From the NCBI GenBank assembly GCA_019748155.1, contig JAIEPY010000039.1, positions 1 to 64,000 on the forward strand: 64,000 bases of DNA, in the 5' to 3' direction. Position numbers and translations under genes: made by a program. Below the pieces are notes generated by a model. It worked only from the letters and a program-made list of their open reading frames with translations. It did not search any database and had not been told where the DNA came from. Origin of the DNA: Burkholderiales bacterium. GTDB lineage: Bacteria > Pseudomonadota > Gammaproteobacteria > Burkholderiales > UBA11063. Positions 52,222 through 63,541 of this stretch are shown here, piece after piece. Numbering within the stretch: position 1 is the first letter of the stretch; every line of letters begins with the position of its first letter.

Positions 52222-53739
52222 CTATTTAAAAAGAATCAGGTTTTGTCCTGTCATATCCAGAGGTTGAGTTAGTCCCATCATTGCTAGTAACGATGGCGCA
52301 ACATCTTTAAGTGCGCCACCTTCTCGAATAGATGCTTCACGTCCGATGTAAATGCATGGAACAAGATTAGTGGTATGCTGAGTATGCGGTTGATTACTTT
52401 TATAATCAAACATTTCTTCACAATTACCATGATCGGCAACAATTAACACTTCTCCACCTTGTGCTTTCATTGCTTCAACTACTTTACCAAGGTATAAATC
52501 TAATGCTTCAACTGCCTTTATACTGGCATTATAGTTTCCGGTATGTCCAACCATATCGCCGTTAGCAAAATTAGTAATAATTAAGTCATACTCATTCGAA
52601 TTAATTGCATCAACCAGTTTATTTGCTACTTCCGGGAGGCTCATCTCTGGCTTAAGGTCGTAAGTAGCGACTTCTTTAGGTGAGTTGATCAAAATTCTGG
52701 TTTCATTGGCAAAGGGTTGCTGTTCACCACCATTAAAGAAATAAGTGATGTGTGGATATTTTTCAGTTTCAGCAATCCGTAATTGTTTTAAGCCAAGGTT
52801 ACTAATGTATTCGCCCAAAGTATTGGTAATTGCAGTTGGTGGGTATGCAACCAAACAATCGAGCTTATCGTTGTAACGGGTCATAGTTACGAAAGCGGCT
52901 AGTCCTAAATCATGGTGCGGGAAACCATTAAAATCTTTGCCGATAAATGCATCGGTTAATTGAACGGCACGATCAGAGCGGAAATTAGCAAAGATCATGC
53001 TATCGCCTGATTTGATTCCGCTATAATTATTAAATATTGCTGGTTTTACAAACTCATCAGTTATTTGTTCAGCATAAGCTGCACTAATTGCTGCGCTTGG
53101 CGTTGCAAAAGAAGTGTCTGCATCTGCATTTACCAGCGCTTTATACGCAAGTTCTAGGCGATCCCAGCGTTTATCACGATCCATTGCATAATAGCGTCCG
53201 GCAATACTTACGATTTTAGCTTTAGGGTAGGATTTGATTACGTCTTCAAGCTGACGGATAAAAGCTAATGCACTTTGCGGTGGAGTATCGCGTCCATCCA
53301 AGAACATATGCAAATTAATATGCTGAATATTATCGGCTTGAGATGCTAGCTTGATTAATTCGTATATATGGTTTTGGTGTGAATGAACTCCACCGTCAGA
53401 TAATAACCCCAGAATGTGAACTGTACCACTAGTGCTTTTTGCAAGGGCAGAATTTAGTGCTTCATTTTTATAAAAATCACCAGTTTCAATTTCATAATCA
53501 ATTTTTGTTATGTCTTGGCGGACAACCCTTCCTGCTCCTAAGTTTAAGTGTCCAACTTCAGAATTGCCAAACTGACCTTTTGGTAATCCAACGGCTTGTT
53601 CGGAAGCTTCGATTTTACCAAACGCGTAGCTTTTGATATAGTTGCTTAAATTTGGTTTATTTGCACCAGCAACAGCGTTGAAATCATCATCCTTCCGCAT
53701 GCCGAAACCATCTAAAATTACTAATAATGCTTTTTTCAT
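52222..53739 (-). CDS. gpmI: 2,3-bisphosphoglycerate-independent phosphoglycerate mutase
   Basis: LLVILDGFGMR, GNSEVGHLNLGAGRVVRQD, VADHGNCEEM, HTQHTTNLVPCIYI. Confidence 0.96.
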   Translation of the reverse strand: MKKALLVILDGFGMRKDDDFNAVAGANKPNLSNYIKSYAFGKIEASEQAVGLPKGQFGNSEVGHLNLGAGRVVRQDITKIDYEIETGDFYKNEALNSALAKSTSGTVHILGLLSDGGVHSHQNHIYELIKLASQADNIQHINLHMFLDGRDTPPQSALAFIRQLEDVIKSYPKAKIVSIAGRYYAMDRDKRWDRLELAYKALVNADADTSFATPSAAISAAYAEQITDEFVKPAIFNNYSGIKSGDSMIFANFRSDRAVQLTDAFIGKDFNGFPHHDLGLAAFVTMTRYNDKLDCLVAYPPTAITNTLGEYISNLGLKQLRIAETEKYPHITYFFNGGEQQPFANETRILINSPKEVATYDLKPEMSLPEVANKLVDAINSNEYDLIITNFANGDMVGHTGNYNASIKAVEALDLYLGKVVEAMKAQGGEVLIVADHGNCEEMFDYKSNQPHTQHTTNLVPCIYIGREASIREGGALKDVAPSLLAMMGLTQPLDMTGQNLILFK

Positions 53740-53973
53740 AACTTGTTCTCTCCATTGACCCGCGAAAATTGTGTAGATTGATATTTAACTTACAATTGCT
53801 ATTCTGGTTTACAGTTGCCAAGTGATATGCATAGCAACAATCTAAAACAATGATTCTTTATCATGTCTAAATATTAAACGTAACTTATGTGCAAGTAAAC
53901 ACGATTTTTGTTACAATAGCGGGTAATTTATATTTAATGCAAGCATATATTTTAATACAATCATGAGGTTTAC

Positions 53974-54528
53974 ATGCAATTAGATTATTCCAAAGCCCAG
54001 CAAATCATTAGTAACTCTACGGTTTTATTCTCCAAAGAACAGCTGTATTCGGCTCTAGATACGATGGCAAGCAATATTGATGCTGAAATTGAAGGCGAAA
54101 TTCCAGTATTTTTAACCGTAATGAATGGCGGAATGATGTTTGCTGCAGAGCTAGCTAAACGTCTGCAAAGCCCAATTATTATGGACTATATTCATGCTTC
54201 ACGTTACGGTGATGCAATGTATGGTTCAAGTCATATCACCTGGTACCGTCAACCTAAAGAAGAGTTGATCCGAGGTAAAACAGTATATATCTTGGATGAT
54301 ATCTTAGACGAAGGGCATACGATTGCCGAGATTAAACGCTTTTTGATTAATGCCGGAGCAAAAGCGTGCAAAGTTGCCGTAATGGTAAATAAGGAAATTG
54401 GTAAAGATAAGCCGATTTATGCTGATCATGTTGGTGTCAATGCACCAAATCATTTTCTATTCGGCTTTGGCATGGATATATTTGAACTTAATCGTAACTT
54501 GCAACAAATTTATATTTATAACAACTAA
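53974..54528 (+). CDS. Hypoxanthine-guanine phosphoribosyltransferase
   Basis: VFLTVMNGGMMFAAELAKRL, VYILDDILDEGHTIAEI. Confidence 0.87.
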   Translation: MQLDYSKAQQIISNSTVLFSKEQLYSALDTMASNIDAEIEGEIPVFLTVMNGGMMFAAELAKRLQSPIIMDYIHASRYGDAMYGSSHITWYRQPKEELIRGKTVYILDDILDEGHTIAEIKRFLINAGAKACKVAVMVNKEIGKDKPIYADHVGVNAPNHFLFGFGMDIFELNRNLQQIYIYNN

Positions 54529-54545
54529 TTACAGGTGTTCTGATT

Positions 54546-55382
54546 ATGTCATTTTTAGCAATATTGTTAACAATCTTTCTGGAACGTCAGAAGGTTTTGG
54601 GTGGTGTTAGAACTTGGTTTAATAGTAAAATTGACCAATATGCCAATTTATTTGTTAATCGTGACTTTCAAACAGTTCGCGAAATCCGCTTGCACTTTAT
54701 TTTTGCTTTGATTCCTTTTTTATTGATAACTCTAGCGCTGATGATATTGCCTTATAGTCGTCACCATATCTCATATTTCTTAATTAATTGCTTCTTTTTT
54801 ATCTTATGTTGTGATATCCTCGGTTGGAAAGAAGAAGCCAAGACGACTAATCGTGGAAATGAATTTCAACAATTTGTTCAAACTTATGCAACTAAGTTTT
54901 TTGCGACAACATTATGGTTTATCATCCTACCTTCGGTTTTAGGCGCAATTTGTTATTTAGTACTAACTGCAATGGGTAACAAACTACGTGCACGTGGTGA
55001 AGAGTCAGTTGTATATTCTGTTGTTGTCGATAAGATGCTTTTTTGGATAAACATTGTTCCTTATACCGTACTTGCGGTATTTATCGCTGCAGCAGGCGAT
55101 TTTGAAGAAGTAATGCGCTATGTATTGGAACAACGTGGAAAAGTTAAGCTAAGTTTCTTCTATCTTGAAACAGTTTTAAATGAAGTGACTTTCAGAGCAA
55201 TTGGTAAAGACAAATTTGCTAAAGCAAAAGCCAATTTTGAAGATGATGGTATTGAAGATATCTGTAAATCAGATAATCTGTTTGATCCTAAAGTAGTTGA
55301 TTATGTGGTAGCCTTACTCTATCGGGCTGGATTGTTTTTTATTGTAACGATAACTGTAATTTCAATTATCAATCGATTTTAG
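54546..55382 (+). CDS. CobD/CbiB-AmpE-like integral membrane protein
   Basis: Four or more TM segments; NEFQQFVQTYATKFFATTLWFIILP; RGEESVVYSVVVDKMLFWINIVPYTVLA. Confidence 0.6.
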   Translation: MSFLAILLTIFLERQKVLGGVRTWFNSKIDQYANLFVNRDFQTVREIRLHFIFALIPFLLITLALMILPYSRHHISYFLINCFFFILCCDILGWKEEAKTTNRGNEFQQFVQTYATKFFATTLWFIILPSVLGAICYLVLTAMGNKLRARGEESVVYSVVVDKMLFWINIVPYTVLAVFIAAAGDFEEVMRYVLEQRGKVKLSFFYLETVLNEVTFRAIGKDKFAKAKANFEDDGIEDICKSDNLFDPKVVDYVVALLYRAGLFFIVTITVISIINRF

Positions 55383-55383
55383 T

Positions 55384-55896
55384 ATGAAGCGCTTATTGCT
55401 GTTGGGTAGCTTGATTAGTATGGCTTGCTATGCGGATGATACGATCTATCAGTATAAAGATAAAAATGGGGCAACCGTATTTACTAATAAGCCAGTTAAA
55501 AATGGTAAAAAAGTGACATTGCCTGCGATAACTGTTTACGCTGCACCAATGACCCAGAATGATTTTAAGGCTAGAGGCTATACTAAGGGTATGCCGAATA
55601 AGAATAATGCTATTCAGGATAATAGTATAAAAAAAGCCTATACTCAAAGCATGAACCAAAATTTAGGCACCAATGAAGTCGGTCGCCAGCAAATTTTAAA
55701 TGAAGAGTTGGCGTTGGAGCAAAAAGCGTTGACCGATTCGCAACAAGCACTACAATCAGGGATGGCAACCAGGCTACCCAGTGAACAAAATAACCCAGAA
55801 CAGTATCAGGCACGGATTAAAGCTTTGCGTGATGCTGTTACTGAGCACCAAAAAAATATTGATATACTGAGTAATCAGTTAGGTGTTAAACATTAA
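55384..55896 (+). CDS. DUF4124 domain-containing protein
   Basis: Signal peptide; TIYQYKDKNGATVFTNKPVKNGKKV. Confidence 0.75.
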   Translation: MKRLLLLGSLISMACYADDTIYQYKDKNGATVFTNKPVKNGKKVTLPAITVYAAPMTQNDFKARGYTKGMPNKNNAIQDNSIKKAYTQSMNQNLGTNEVGRQQILNEELALEQKALTDSQQALQSGMATRLPSEQNNPEQYQARIKALRDAVTEHQKNIDILSNQLGVKH

Positions 55897-55908
55897 GCAG
55901 GAATATTT

Positions 55909-56874
55909 ATGAAGAGACATTTTCTTGAGTTTGAAAAACCTATTGCCGAATTAAGCAATAAAATTGAAGAGTTGCGCCAGATGCAAGATGAGTCGTCAGT
56001 CAATATATCATCTGAAGTTGAGCTATTGCAAAGCAAAGTTGATGTGTTAACTAAAGAAATTTATGATAGTCTTGGTGCTTGGGAAATTTCTCAAGTTGCT
56101 CGTCATCCGCAACGTCCACGGACACTTGATTATATTAATAACTTATTTACTGATTTTGTAGAATTACATGGCGATCGCCATTATGCTGATGATAAATCGC
56201 TGATTTGTGGAATGGCAAAATTTGGCGAGCAATCAGTAGTGGTTATTGGTCATCAAAAAGGTCGTGACACTAAAGAGAATCTTGAGCGTAATTTTGGGAT
56301 GCCGCGTCCTGAAGGCTACCGTAAAGCCTTACGCATAATGCAGATAGCTGAGAAATTTTCTTTGCCGATTATTACCTTTATTGACACTCCGGGTGCATAC
56401 CCCGGGATTGGTGCAGAAGAGCGTGGACAATCTGAAGCAATTGGTAAAAATTTATATGAAATGTCTAATATGGCAGTTCCTATTATTTGCACGGTAATTG
56501 GCGAGGGTGGTTCAGGTGGTGCTTTAGCAATTGCCGTTGGTGATCAGGTCAATATGCTGGAGTACTCAATTTACTCGGTAATTTCCCCAGAAGGTTGTGC
56601 TTCAATTTTGTGGAAAGATGCGACTAAAGCCAATCAGGCAGCAGAAATCTTAGGGATTACTGCAGATCGTTTAAAAGGCCTAGGCTTGATTGATAGCGTA
56701 GTTAATGAGCCATTGGGTGGTGCACATGCTAATCATGGTGAGATGATGGTTAAATTAAAACGTAACTTAAAAGATAGCCTTAAAAAGCTAAGTGAATTTT
56801 CAGGTGATGAGTTACTTGCACGTCGTTTTGAGCGGATTATGGCTTATGGTAAATTTAAGATTGAAACAGAATAA
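55909..56874 (+). CDS. accA: Acetyl-CoA carboxylase carboxyltransferase subunit alpha
   Basis: [62 protein letters not shown]. Confidence 0.97.
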   Translation: MKRHFLEFEKPIAELSNKIEELRQMQDESSVNISSEVELLQSKVDVLTKEIYDSLGAWEISQVARHPQRPRTLDYINNLFTDFVELHGDRHYADDKSLICGMAKFGEQSVVVIGHQKGRDTKENLERNFGMPRPEGYRKALRIMQIAEKFSLPIITFIDTPGAYPGIGAEERGQSEAIGKNLYEMSNMAVPIICTVIGEGGSGGALAIAVGDQVNMLEYSIYSVISPEGCASILWKDATKANQAAEILGITADRLKGLGLIDSVVNEPLGGAHANHGEMMVKLKRNLKDSLKKLSEFSGDELLARRFERIMAYGKFKIETE

Positions 56875-57823
56875 ACTTTCAGTCGAATCAATACTAAAGC
56901 AGTGGCCATCTGAAATAGATGGTCATTTGTCTTATTGTGTCGGATTAAGTGGTGGAATTGACTCGGTAGTTTTATTGCACTTGCTTAATGCCGCGCGTAA
57001 AAACCATTCATTTAAACTATCTGCAATTCATGTCAATCATGGTCTATCACCACATGCAAATCAATGGCAGAACTTTTGTATCTCCTTATGTCAGCAATTA
57101 GATATTCCATTACAGATTAGCCAGCTACAAGTAGTAAAGCAAGCTGGAGTTGGGTTGGAGAATAGCGCCCGGAAACTACGTTATACTGAATATCAAAAAA
57201 CTTGTGCGGAGGTTATGATTTTAGCTCATCATCGGGATGATCAGATTGAAACTATTTTTAGTCAGATTATGCGTGGCAGTGATGTACACAATATTGCATC
57301 TATGCGTGGTTTAAGCCAACGTAATAAGCAATTTTACTGGCGACCGTTGTTAGATCACTCTAAGAGACAATTGATGAGCTATGCGACGGAACATGAGTTA
57401 GTGCATATTGCGGATGAAAGCAATCAGGATAATACTTATTTGCGCAATTTTTTACGTAATAACATAATTCCTCAATTACTCAGTTATGATGCTAGTTTAC
57501 CACAGAAAGTTATGCAAAGTATTGCTTCAATTCAAGCTAGCGTGCAGCTAAATGATGAGCTAGCAGAGCTTGATTTAGTGCGAGGTCTGAAAGATGGACA
57601 GATTGAAATTACTAAATTTATTAATTTAAGTCCATTACGGCAGCAATCTCTTTTGGCGCATTTTATTCGACAGCATAATCTTGCTTTACCATCTACACGG
57701 CAGCTGCAAGAGTTTATTCGTCAAGCAATTGCTGCTCAACCTGATCGTCACCCTAAACTAAAAATTAATGATAAAAGTATATTAATTCGACAGCGTAATC
57801 TGATCGCGATTCAATACTCCTGA
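56846..57823 (+). CDS. tilS: tRNA(Ile)-lysidine synthase
   Basis: [37 protein letters not shown]; start revised to ATG 56846, overlapping accA. Confidence 0.92.
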   Translation: MVNLRLKQNKLSVESILKQWPSEIDGHLSYCVGLSGGIDSVVLLHLLNAARKNHSFKLSAIHVNHGLSPHANQWQNFCISLCQQLDIPLQISQLQVVKQAGVGLENSARKLRYTEYQKTCAEVMILAHHRDDQIETIFSQIMRGSDVHNIASMRGLSQRNKQFYWRPLLDHSKRQLMSYATEHELVHIADESNQDNTYLRNFLRNNIIPQLLSYDASLPQKVMQSIASIQASVQLNDELAELDLVRGLKDGQIEITKFINLSPLRQQSLLAHFIRQHNLALPSTRQLQEFIRQAIAAQPDRHPKLKINDKSILIRQRNLIAIQYS

Positions 57824-57871
57824 CTACAATTATTAGGCTGTAATTTTTGAGTATGCCTGTAGTTTACTTTG

Positions 57872-58936
57872 CTATTGATAAAGTTCCTGCGTTTTACACA
57901 TATTATTTAGCAGCCAGTATGATTTATCTTTAGCAGATTTATTGCTGATTGAATTAAATTGAAAGCAATAGCTATTTACCTTACGTGCACAAATATCTGA
58001 TAAATAGAACTGATCTCCATTTAAGCAACCATCGCCTTTGATCTTTTGTATTAATTGATGCGCGCTTTGGGTGCTAAATTTTTGTCGGTAATAGTTGAGA
58101 TCATGCGCCGGGTGAATTATTTGAATATTTCCCGATTCTAACTGGTAAATTGGATAATCATTTGACTCGGCAAAAGCATATTGTTTAAAACCCGAAAAGA
58201 ATATTCCTGACTCGTTTTGATTTATGCTCCCATCTTGATAACTAAAGCTGTCACTAATGGTATATCGGTTTACCGATTCAATAGTGATAAAATAATTATG
58301 GTTAAGTCCATTATCTCGAGCATTATTATAGTACGCTGAGAGCAGGAATACATCGTTAGCGCCTAAGGTAAATTTTTTGTCAATGGTGATAGTTGAAAAA
58401 ATTTTCCCTTGTGGTAGTTTGATTAACTGCTGGTTAAGTAGCAACTGCTGAATTTGATTATGAGCTTTTATTTTTGCGTTACTATTTAACTGTATGACAA
58501 CCAAATTACCCGCCGTGATTTTTTGTGAACTGGTGACAATGGGTAGTTTTGCGATCCAGCTTTGAAAATCTGAAGTGCTTTTATTATTAACCGGAGTTAT
58601 TGCCGTTACTTGCTGCTCTTTGTTAACCGCATAGGTATTAGCCAGGAAGTTTTGTTCAGGGAATATGTTATGGCTATATTGAATAGTGGCTTTGCATTTT
58701 AATGGTATGTTATTGCTTGGAATTTGATGCGGGTTATTGCTCAGCATCATTATAACTTTTGCGTTTACATATAGCGGAATTGAGCTATCGAGCTTGCTTG
58801 CTTGAATAAGCTGTTCCTCAATATTTGAACCATCGCAGCTAAGAGGTTCAACTGATTGTGAACATGCAGCAAGCACGCTACCGAGTAAAATTAGTAGCGT
58901 GTGCTTGCAAAGCTTTAGATTAGTATGTTTAAGCAT
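57872..58936 (-). CDS. Lipoprotein of unknown function
   Basis: Signal peptide and lipobox (VLAACS); no family recognised. Confidence 0.6.
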   Translation of the reverse strand: MLKHTNLKLCKHTLLILLGSVLAACSQSVEPLSCDGSNIEEQLIQASKLDSSIPLYVNAKVIMMLSNNPHQIPSNNIPLKCKATIQYSHNIFPEQNFLANTYAVNKEQQVTAITPVNNKSTSDFQSWIAKLPIVTSSQKITAGNLVVIQLNSNAKIKAHNQIQQLLLNQQLIKLPQGKIFSTITIDKKFTLGANDVFLLSAYYNNARDNGLNHNYFITIESVNRYTISDSFSYQDGSINQNESGIFFSGFKQYAFAESNDYPIYQLESGNIQIIHPAHDLNYYRQKFSTQSAHQLIQKIKGDGCLNGDQFYLSDICARKVNSYCFQFNSISNKSAKDKSYWLLNNMCKTQELYQ

Positions 58937-58949
58937 TTGAATCGACAGC

Positions 58950-59600
58950 TTAGGCTAATTCAACGACTTTATGGACTAACTTATTAATTCCACTGTATGC
59001 CTCGAGAATATTGCCCGCCAGCATATAAGCAGCGGTTGATACAATTTTATATTTTTCATCGACGCAAATTTCATCTACTGTGGATGAATGATGAATTGCA
59101 CCGCGCTTAGTTACCAGTGCCGCAGTTCCTTCATCACTACCGATAGTCATATTTACCGGAAAATTATAAATCGCTGGAATCATCACTGGAGCAATACAAA
59201 TAAATCCAACCACTTTACCCGCGGTGGTGAAGCTTTGCGCAATTTTGCTTAGAGTCGGATTAACTGTATAATCAGCGCCATCTTGTGCTAGCGTAAATAA
59301 ATTAGCTGTAATCCCATTTCCTCCAGGAATGATTAGTGCATCATAGTCATTACTGTTTAACTCTTCAAGTTTTTTTACATTCCCACGAGCAATCCGAGCT
59401 GACTCTACCAACATATTCCGAGTTTCATTAGTTGTCTCATTATTCAAATGATTAGTAACGTGATCTTGCGCTAAATCGGGACTAAAGCATTGATAGTTTG
59501 CGCCAGCTTGCTCAATAGATAATAATGTCAACACTGATTCATGAATTTCAGAACCATCCATCCGTCCACAACCAGCTAAAACAACTGCAATTTTTTTCAT
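58950..59600 (-). CDS. elbB: Isoprenoid biosynthesis glyoxalase ElbB
   Basis: KIAVVLAGCGRMDGSEIHESVLTLLSIEQAGA, GFICIAPVMIPAIY. Confidence 0.93.
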   Translation of the reverse strand: MKKIAVVLAGCGRMDGSEIHESVLTLLSIEQAGANYQCFSPDLAQDHVTNHLNNETTNETRNMLVESARIARGNVKKLEELNSNDYDALIIPGGNGITANLFTLAQDGADYTVNPTLSKIAQSFTTAGKVVGFICIAPVMIPAIYNFPVNMTIGSDEGTAALVTKRGAIHHSSTVDEICVDEKYKIVSTAAYMLAGNILEAYSGINKLVHKVVELA

Positions 59601-59631
59601 AGTATTATTCTCTTAATAAATTTATAATTGA

Positions 59632-59738
59632 TATACTCAATCAGATTCATCACACTGGCTCGTTGACAAGCTTCTCACTTACTATCTGTAAGCTTCGCCG
59701 CTTGTCGCCTAGCAGTATTTCAAATTAACTTGAGTATA
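59632..59738. repeat. About 107-bp nested inverted-repeat element between elbB and pepN, overlapping pepN 3' end
   Basis: Perfect ends tatactcaa (59632-59640) / ttgagtata (59730-59738); inner gacaagc/gcttgtc and cttac/gtaag stems. Confidence 0.55.
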
Positions 59739-62356
59739 GTCTTGGAAATTAGCTCATAAACATCGTTTGATAATTTCTCTGTCGCTAATATTTCACCCAA
59801 AACTGGTTTTGCCAATTGTTGATATTCAGGTGCTAAACTAGTTAAAATGCTAAAACCGTGCGCAATTCGTGCGCTAACCCCAGAATTAAATTTATCAACC
59901 CGGAGTATTTCAGCGGCAATAAATTTGTACCCCTCAGCACTATTGAAATGACTGCTATTAGCCGTAAATGCCCGAATTAAGGAATAGAGCTTATTCGGGT
60001 TAGCATTATCATATTGTGGGTGAGTAGTTAGTTTTTTAACTTGTTCTAAAGTATCAGCTCGTGAGCTTTGGCTTTGTAGTGTAAACCATTTATCCATTAC
60101 CAGTGGATAATTTTGGTATTCATGGTTAAATTGTATGAGTAATTCTGCCCGTAAATTATCATCGCTGTCATTAATCGCTATTAATGCTGCGAGCTTATCA
60201 GTCATATTATTGGCTGCCAGATATTGCTTTTGAACCAAATTAAGATACTTGGCTGCATTTTTACTGCTCAGTAAATAAGCTAGAGCGGTATTTTTTAGCG
60301 CTCGTTTACCTGCATCATTAAAATCATAGCTTGAGCATTGATTTTGCTGGTAAGTTGCTAACCAAAGTGCCTCTAACGAATCAGCCAGATAAGATTTAAG
60401 CACAACTATAGCTTGATTTAATTTAGCAACATCAACGGATTTTAATTGCGTACATAGCTCAGCAAAACTAGGTAATCCACTAATTAAGTTCTGAATGCTT
60501 GGATTAAGCTGTTTATCTTGTAAGGTTTTGGCAAGAGCATCACTTAGTTGCGTAAAAATCTCGGCACTCGTGTTTTGTGGATTCTGATACAAAGCAATCA
60601 CCGCGTGTTGATAAAGCTTCTGCATGGCTTCCCAGCGGTTGAATGAATCGCTATCATGCGCTGCTAAATTTAACAATTGTGCTGGGGTGTAAGCATAATC
60701 TAAAACTACTGGAGCCGAGAAACCTCGTAATAATGATGGCGTTGGCTGTTGAGTTACTTTAATTTTAAATTCATTGTGCTGTTTAGCAATAAGTAAAATT
60801 GCTTTTTCTTCCGGATAAATTATTTCACCATCGGTAATGCTAAATTCTAGCGCTTGTCCAGCGGCGCTGATTAAGCCTAGTTCTAAAGGAATCAGCATTG
60901 CTTGTTTGTTGTGCATATCTGTAGTATCAGGAATTTGCTGCTCAATATTTAGCGTATAAATTTGGCTCACAGGATCGTAACTATCACTAATTTTTAGAGT
61001 TGGTGTACCAGCTTGGGAGTACCACAGCATAAATTGGCTAAGATCAAAATTATTAGCATCTGCCATTGCCTGACAAAAGTCATCACAGGTTACCGCAGAG
61101 CCATCATGGCGTTCAAAGTAAAGCCTCATTCCCCGTTCAAATCCCGCCCGTCCCAAAAGTGTTTGGTACATCCGTACGACTTCCGCACCTTTTTCATAAA
61201 CCGTCATAGTATAGAAATTATTAATTTCAAGATATGAGGCAGGGCGGACTGGATGCGCCAATGGCGATGCATCTTCGGGAAACTGATTTTGACGGAGTGT
61301 TTTAACCGTTTGAATACGTTTTACATCACGAGCATGTAAATCAGCGGTAAATTCCTGATCTCTAAAGACGGTCAGTCCTTCTTTTAAGGATAATTGAAAC
61401 CAGTCGCGGCAGGTAACCCGATTGCCCGTCCAGTTATGAAAATATTCATGTCCAACCACTGCTTCAACATTGATAAAATCGCTATCAGTTGCGGTTTTAG
61501 TTTCTGCCAAGACATATTTGGTGTTGAAGATGTTCAGCCCTTTGTTTTCCATCGCGCCCATATTAAAATCACCACTGGCAACAATCATATAGCGTTCTAG
61601 ATCATATTCCAGATTGAAGCGTTGTTCATCCCATCGCATAGACCTAACCAGTGAGTCCAAGCAGTGTTGACATTGATTGATTGACTCAGGCTCACTATAG
61701 ACTTCAAGTAATACCTTTCGTCCTGATTGAGTAGTATAAACCGTATCAATTTTGCTAAATTTTCCAGCAACCAGCGCAAATAAATAGCTGGGTTTCTTAA
61801 ATGGATCTTGCCATACTACCTTGGTGCGTCCATCTGGTAATTGTTCTTCGGATATTTTGTTACCATTTGAAAGTAAGATTGGATAATCTTGGGTTTTGGC
61901 AATAATCGTAGTCGTAAAAAGCGCCATTACATCCGGGCGATCTAAGTAATAAGTGATTTTTCTAAAACCTTCAGGTTCACACTGAGTGAATAAATTTCCT
62001 TGTGAAGCATACAATCCCATACAGCTTTTATTGTTAAATGCATCAACTTCAGTGGTGATGGAAAGAGTAAATTCTTTAGGTAAATTATTAATCGTTAATT
62101 CATCATTTGCCAATGTATAATCTGAATGAATTGTATTATTAACCTTTAGCTCAAGCAACTTGGCACTACCACTTAATTTTAAAGTTCCACTTGATTGACT
62201 GGTGTTTTGTTGGTAGTCGGTGTCGCTTTTTACAATGACTTGTTGACTCAATATCTCAAAGCATAGTCGAATATTTTGTGAGAAATAGTTTGGTTGTTGA
62301 TAATCTTTTAAGTACTTAATTTCCGGTTGATTTTGCATAACTAATGTTGCTTTCAT
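59720..62356 (-). CDS. pepN: Aminopeptidase N
   Basis: GAMENKGLNIFNTKYVLA, VVGHEYFHNWTGNRVTCRDWFQLSLKEGLTVFRDQEF. Confidence 0.97.
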   Translation of the reverse strand: MKATLVMQNQPEIKYLKDYQQPNYFSQNIRLCFEILSQQVIVKSDTDYQQNTSQSSGTLKLSGSAKLLELKVNNTIHSDYTLANDELTINNLPKEFTLSITTEVDAFNNKSCMGLYASQGNLFTQCEPEGFRKITYYLDRPDVMALFTTTIIAKTQDYPILLSNGNKISEEQLPDGRTKVVWQDPFKKPSYLFALVAGKFSKIDTVYTTQSGRKVLLEVYSEPESINQCQHCLDSLVRSMRWDEQRFNLEYDLERYMIVASGDFNMGAMENKGLNIFNTKYVLAETKTATDSDFINVEAVVGHEYFHNWTGNRVTCRDWFQLSLKEGLTVFRDQEFTADLHARDVKRIQTVKTLRQNQFPEDASPLAHPVRPASYLEINNFYTMTVYEKGAEVVRMYQTLLGRAGFERGMRLYFERHDGSAVTCDDFCQAMADANNFDLSQFMLWYSQAGTPTLKISDSYDPVSQIYTLNIEQQIPDTTDMHNKQAMLIPLELGLISAAGQALEFSITDGEIIYPEEKAILLIAKQHNEFKIKVTQQPTPSLLRGFSAPVVLDYAYTPAQLLNLAAHDSDSFNRWEAMQKLYQHAVIALYQNPQNTSAEIFTQLSDALAKTLQDKQLNPSIQNLISGLPSFAELCTQLKSVDVAKLNQAIVVLKSYLADSLEALWLATYQQNQCSSYDFNDAGKRALKNTALAYLLSSKNAAKYLNLVQKQYLAANNMTDKLAALIAINDSDDNLRAELLIQFNHEYQNYPLVMDKWFTLQSQSSRADTLEQVKKLTTHPQYDNANPNKLYSLIRAFTANSSHFNSAEGYKFIAAEILRVDKFNSGVSARIAHGFSILTSLAPEYQQLAKPVLGEILATEKLSNDVYELISKTILKLI

Positions 62357-62685
62357 ATGTAATCGTTAATTAAGTAAATATTATAAGATTAATGAGCTAA
62401 TAACTCAAGCTTGATTTACGCTGGGTGACGATATTATTCTCTGAGTTAACTTGGGATGTTCGTGTTTATTTGAACGTAACTGTTATTGAGCACAGCAACA
62501 ATGAGCTTGAATAGATTAACTATGTGTGATAATGCGACACATTTGCGTATGTATTAGTTGATTTATAGCTTAGTGTGTAAATTATTGCATTGCAAAATGA
62601 TTTTGTTATAAATGTTGCGATATAATTGGAGTTGAGTAAGTAATAACAATAACGAACATAAATCCTAAAGATATTTGGATAGAGC

Positions 62686-63519
62686 ATGAAAAAGAGAATT
62701 ATAAAATATATAGCATGGAGTGTTACTTCATTGCTAGCGCTGTTTATTGCTTGGCAGGCGCTATTAGTCGCTAATGTATATATGGCAAAGAAAACGGCAA
62801 GAGCAATGATTGGTAATAACTATTATATGCATGATTATTATTATGCAGATATAGGCAATATAACTTATACAGGGCATAATTTTTTATTATATGTCCAGAA
62901 GCCATTTTTGTTTAGCCCTAAGCATTTTTATTTATATTCTTCGAAAGATGGAACAACTTGGAAGCGAGAATTTACATCTATGTTTGGAGGGCTTGATGGT
63001 ACACAAGTTAAACGCTTTGGGAAACAACAAGTATTTGATGACAGCGGGATAATATATAGTTTTACTGATGAAAAATGCCTTTATAATAAGTGTTCTTTTT
63101 CCGAGGGCTATTATTTGGTAAATTTTCCTGTTTATAATAAAAGTGAAAGGTGTTCAATATATTATCAGACAAGCCCGAGCAGTGCTCAATTTGTGAAGCT
63201 TTTAAGTTCAAATAATTGTGAAACTAGTTGGCATGTGTCGACAACTAAGGAAAAGTTATTTCCTATTCCAGACCAAGAGTCATATCCTGAGGTAAATTTA
63301 AAAAGTTTCATGGTTTTAAATAATCTTGCTAAACGTGCTAATTTAAATATCAGTTTGGGAATAGCTCATACGACTTACGGCGATGATAAATACGTAGGCG
63401 TATATAAACAGATAAACGACTACTATTTATTAATTTCATCAGATGGGGTACATTATGAAGTTAAAAAGTTACCATCTGATATAACAGACTCTTTGGCTAT
63501 TTCGGTTTTTAGTGACTAA
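62686..63519 (+). CDS. Membrane-anchored protein of unknown function
   Basis: 277 aa with N-terminal TM (YIAWSVTSLLALFIAWQALLVANVY) and Tyr-rich presumed periplasmic domain. Confidence 0.55.
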   Translation: MKKRIIKYIAWSVTSLLALFIAWQALLVANVYMAKKTARAMIGNNYYMHDYYYADIGNITYTGHNFLLYVQKPFLFSPKHFYLYSSKDGTTWKREFTSMFGGLDGTQVKRFGKQQVFDDSGIIYSFTDEKCLYNKCSFSEGYYLVNFPVYNKSERCSIYYQTSPSSAQFVKLLSSNNCETSWHVSTTKEKLFPIPDQESYPEVNLKSFMVLNNLAKRANLNISLGIAHTTYGDDKYVGVYKQINDYYLLISSDGVHYEVKKLPSDITDSLAISVFSD

Positions 63520-63541
63520 TCAACTAATTTCTATAAGGTGA

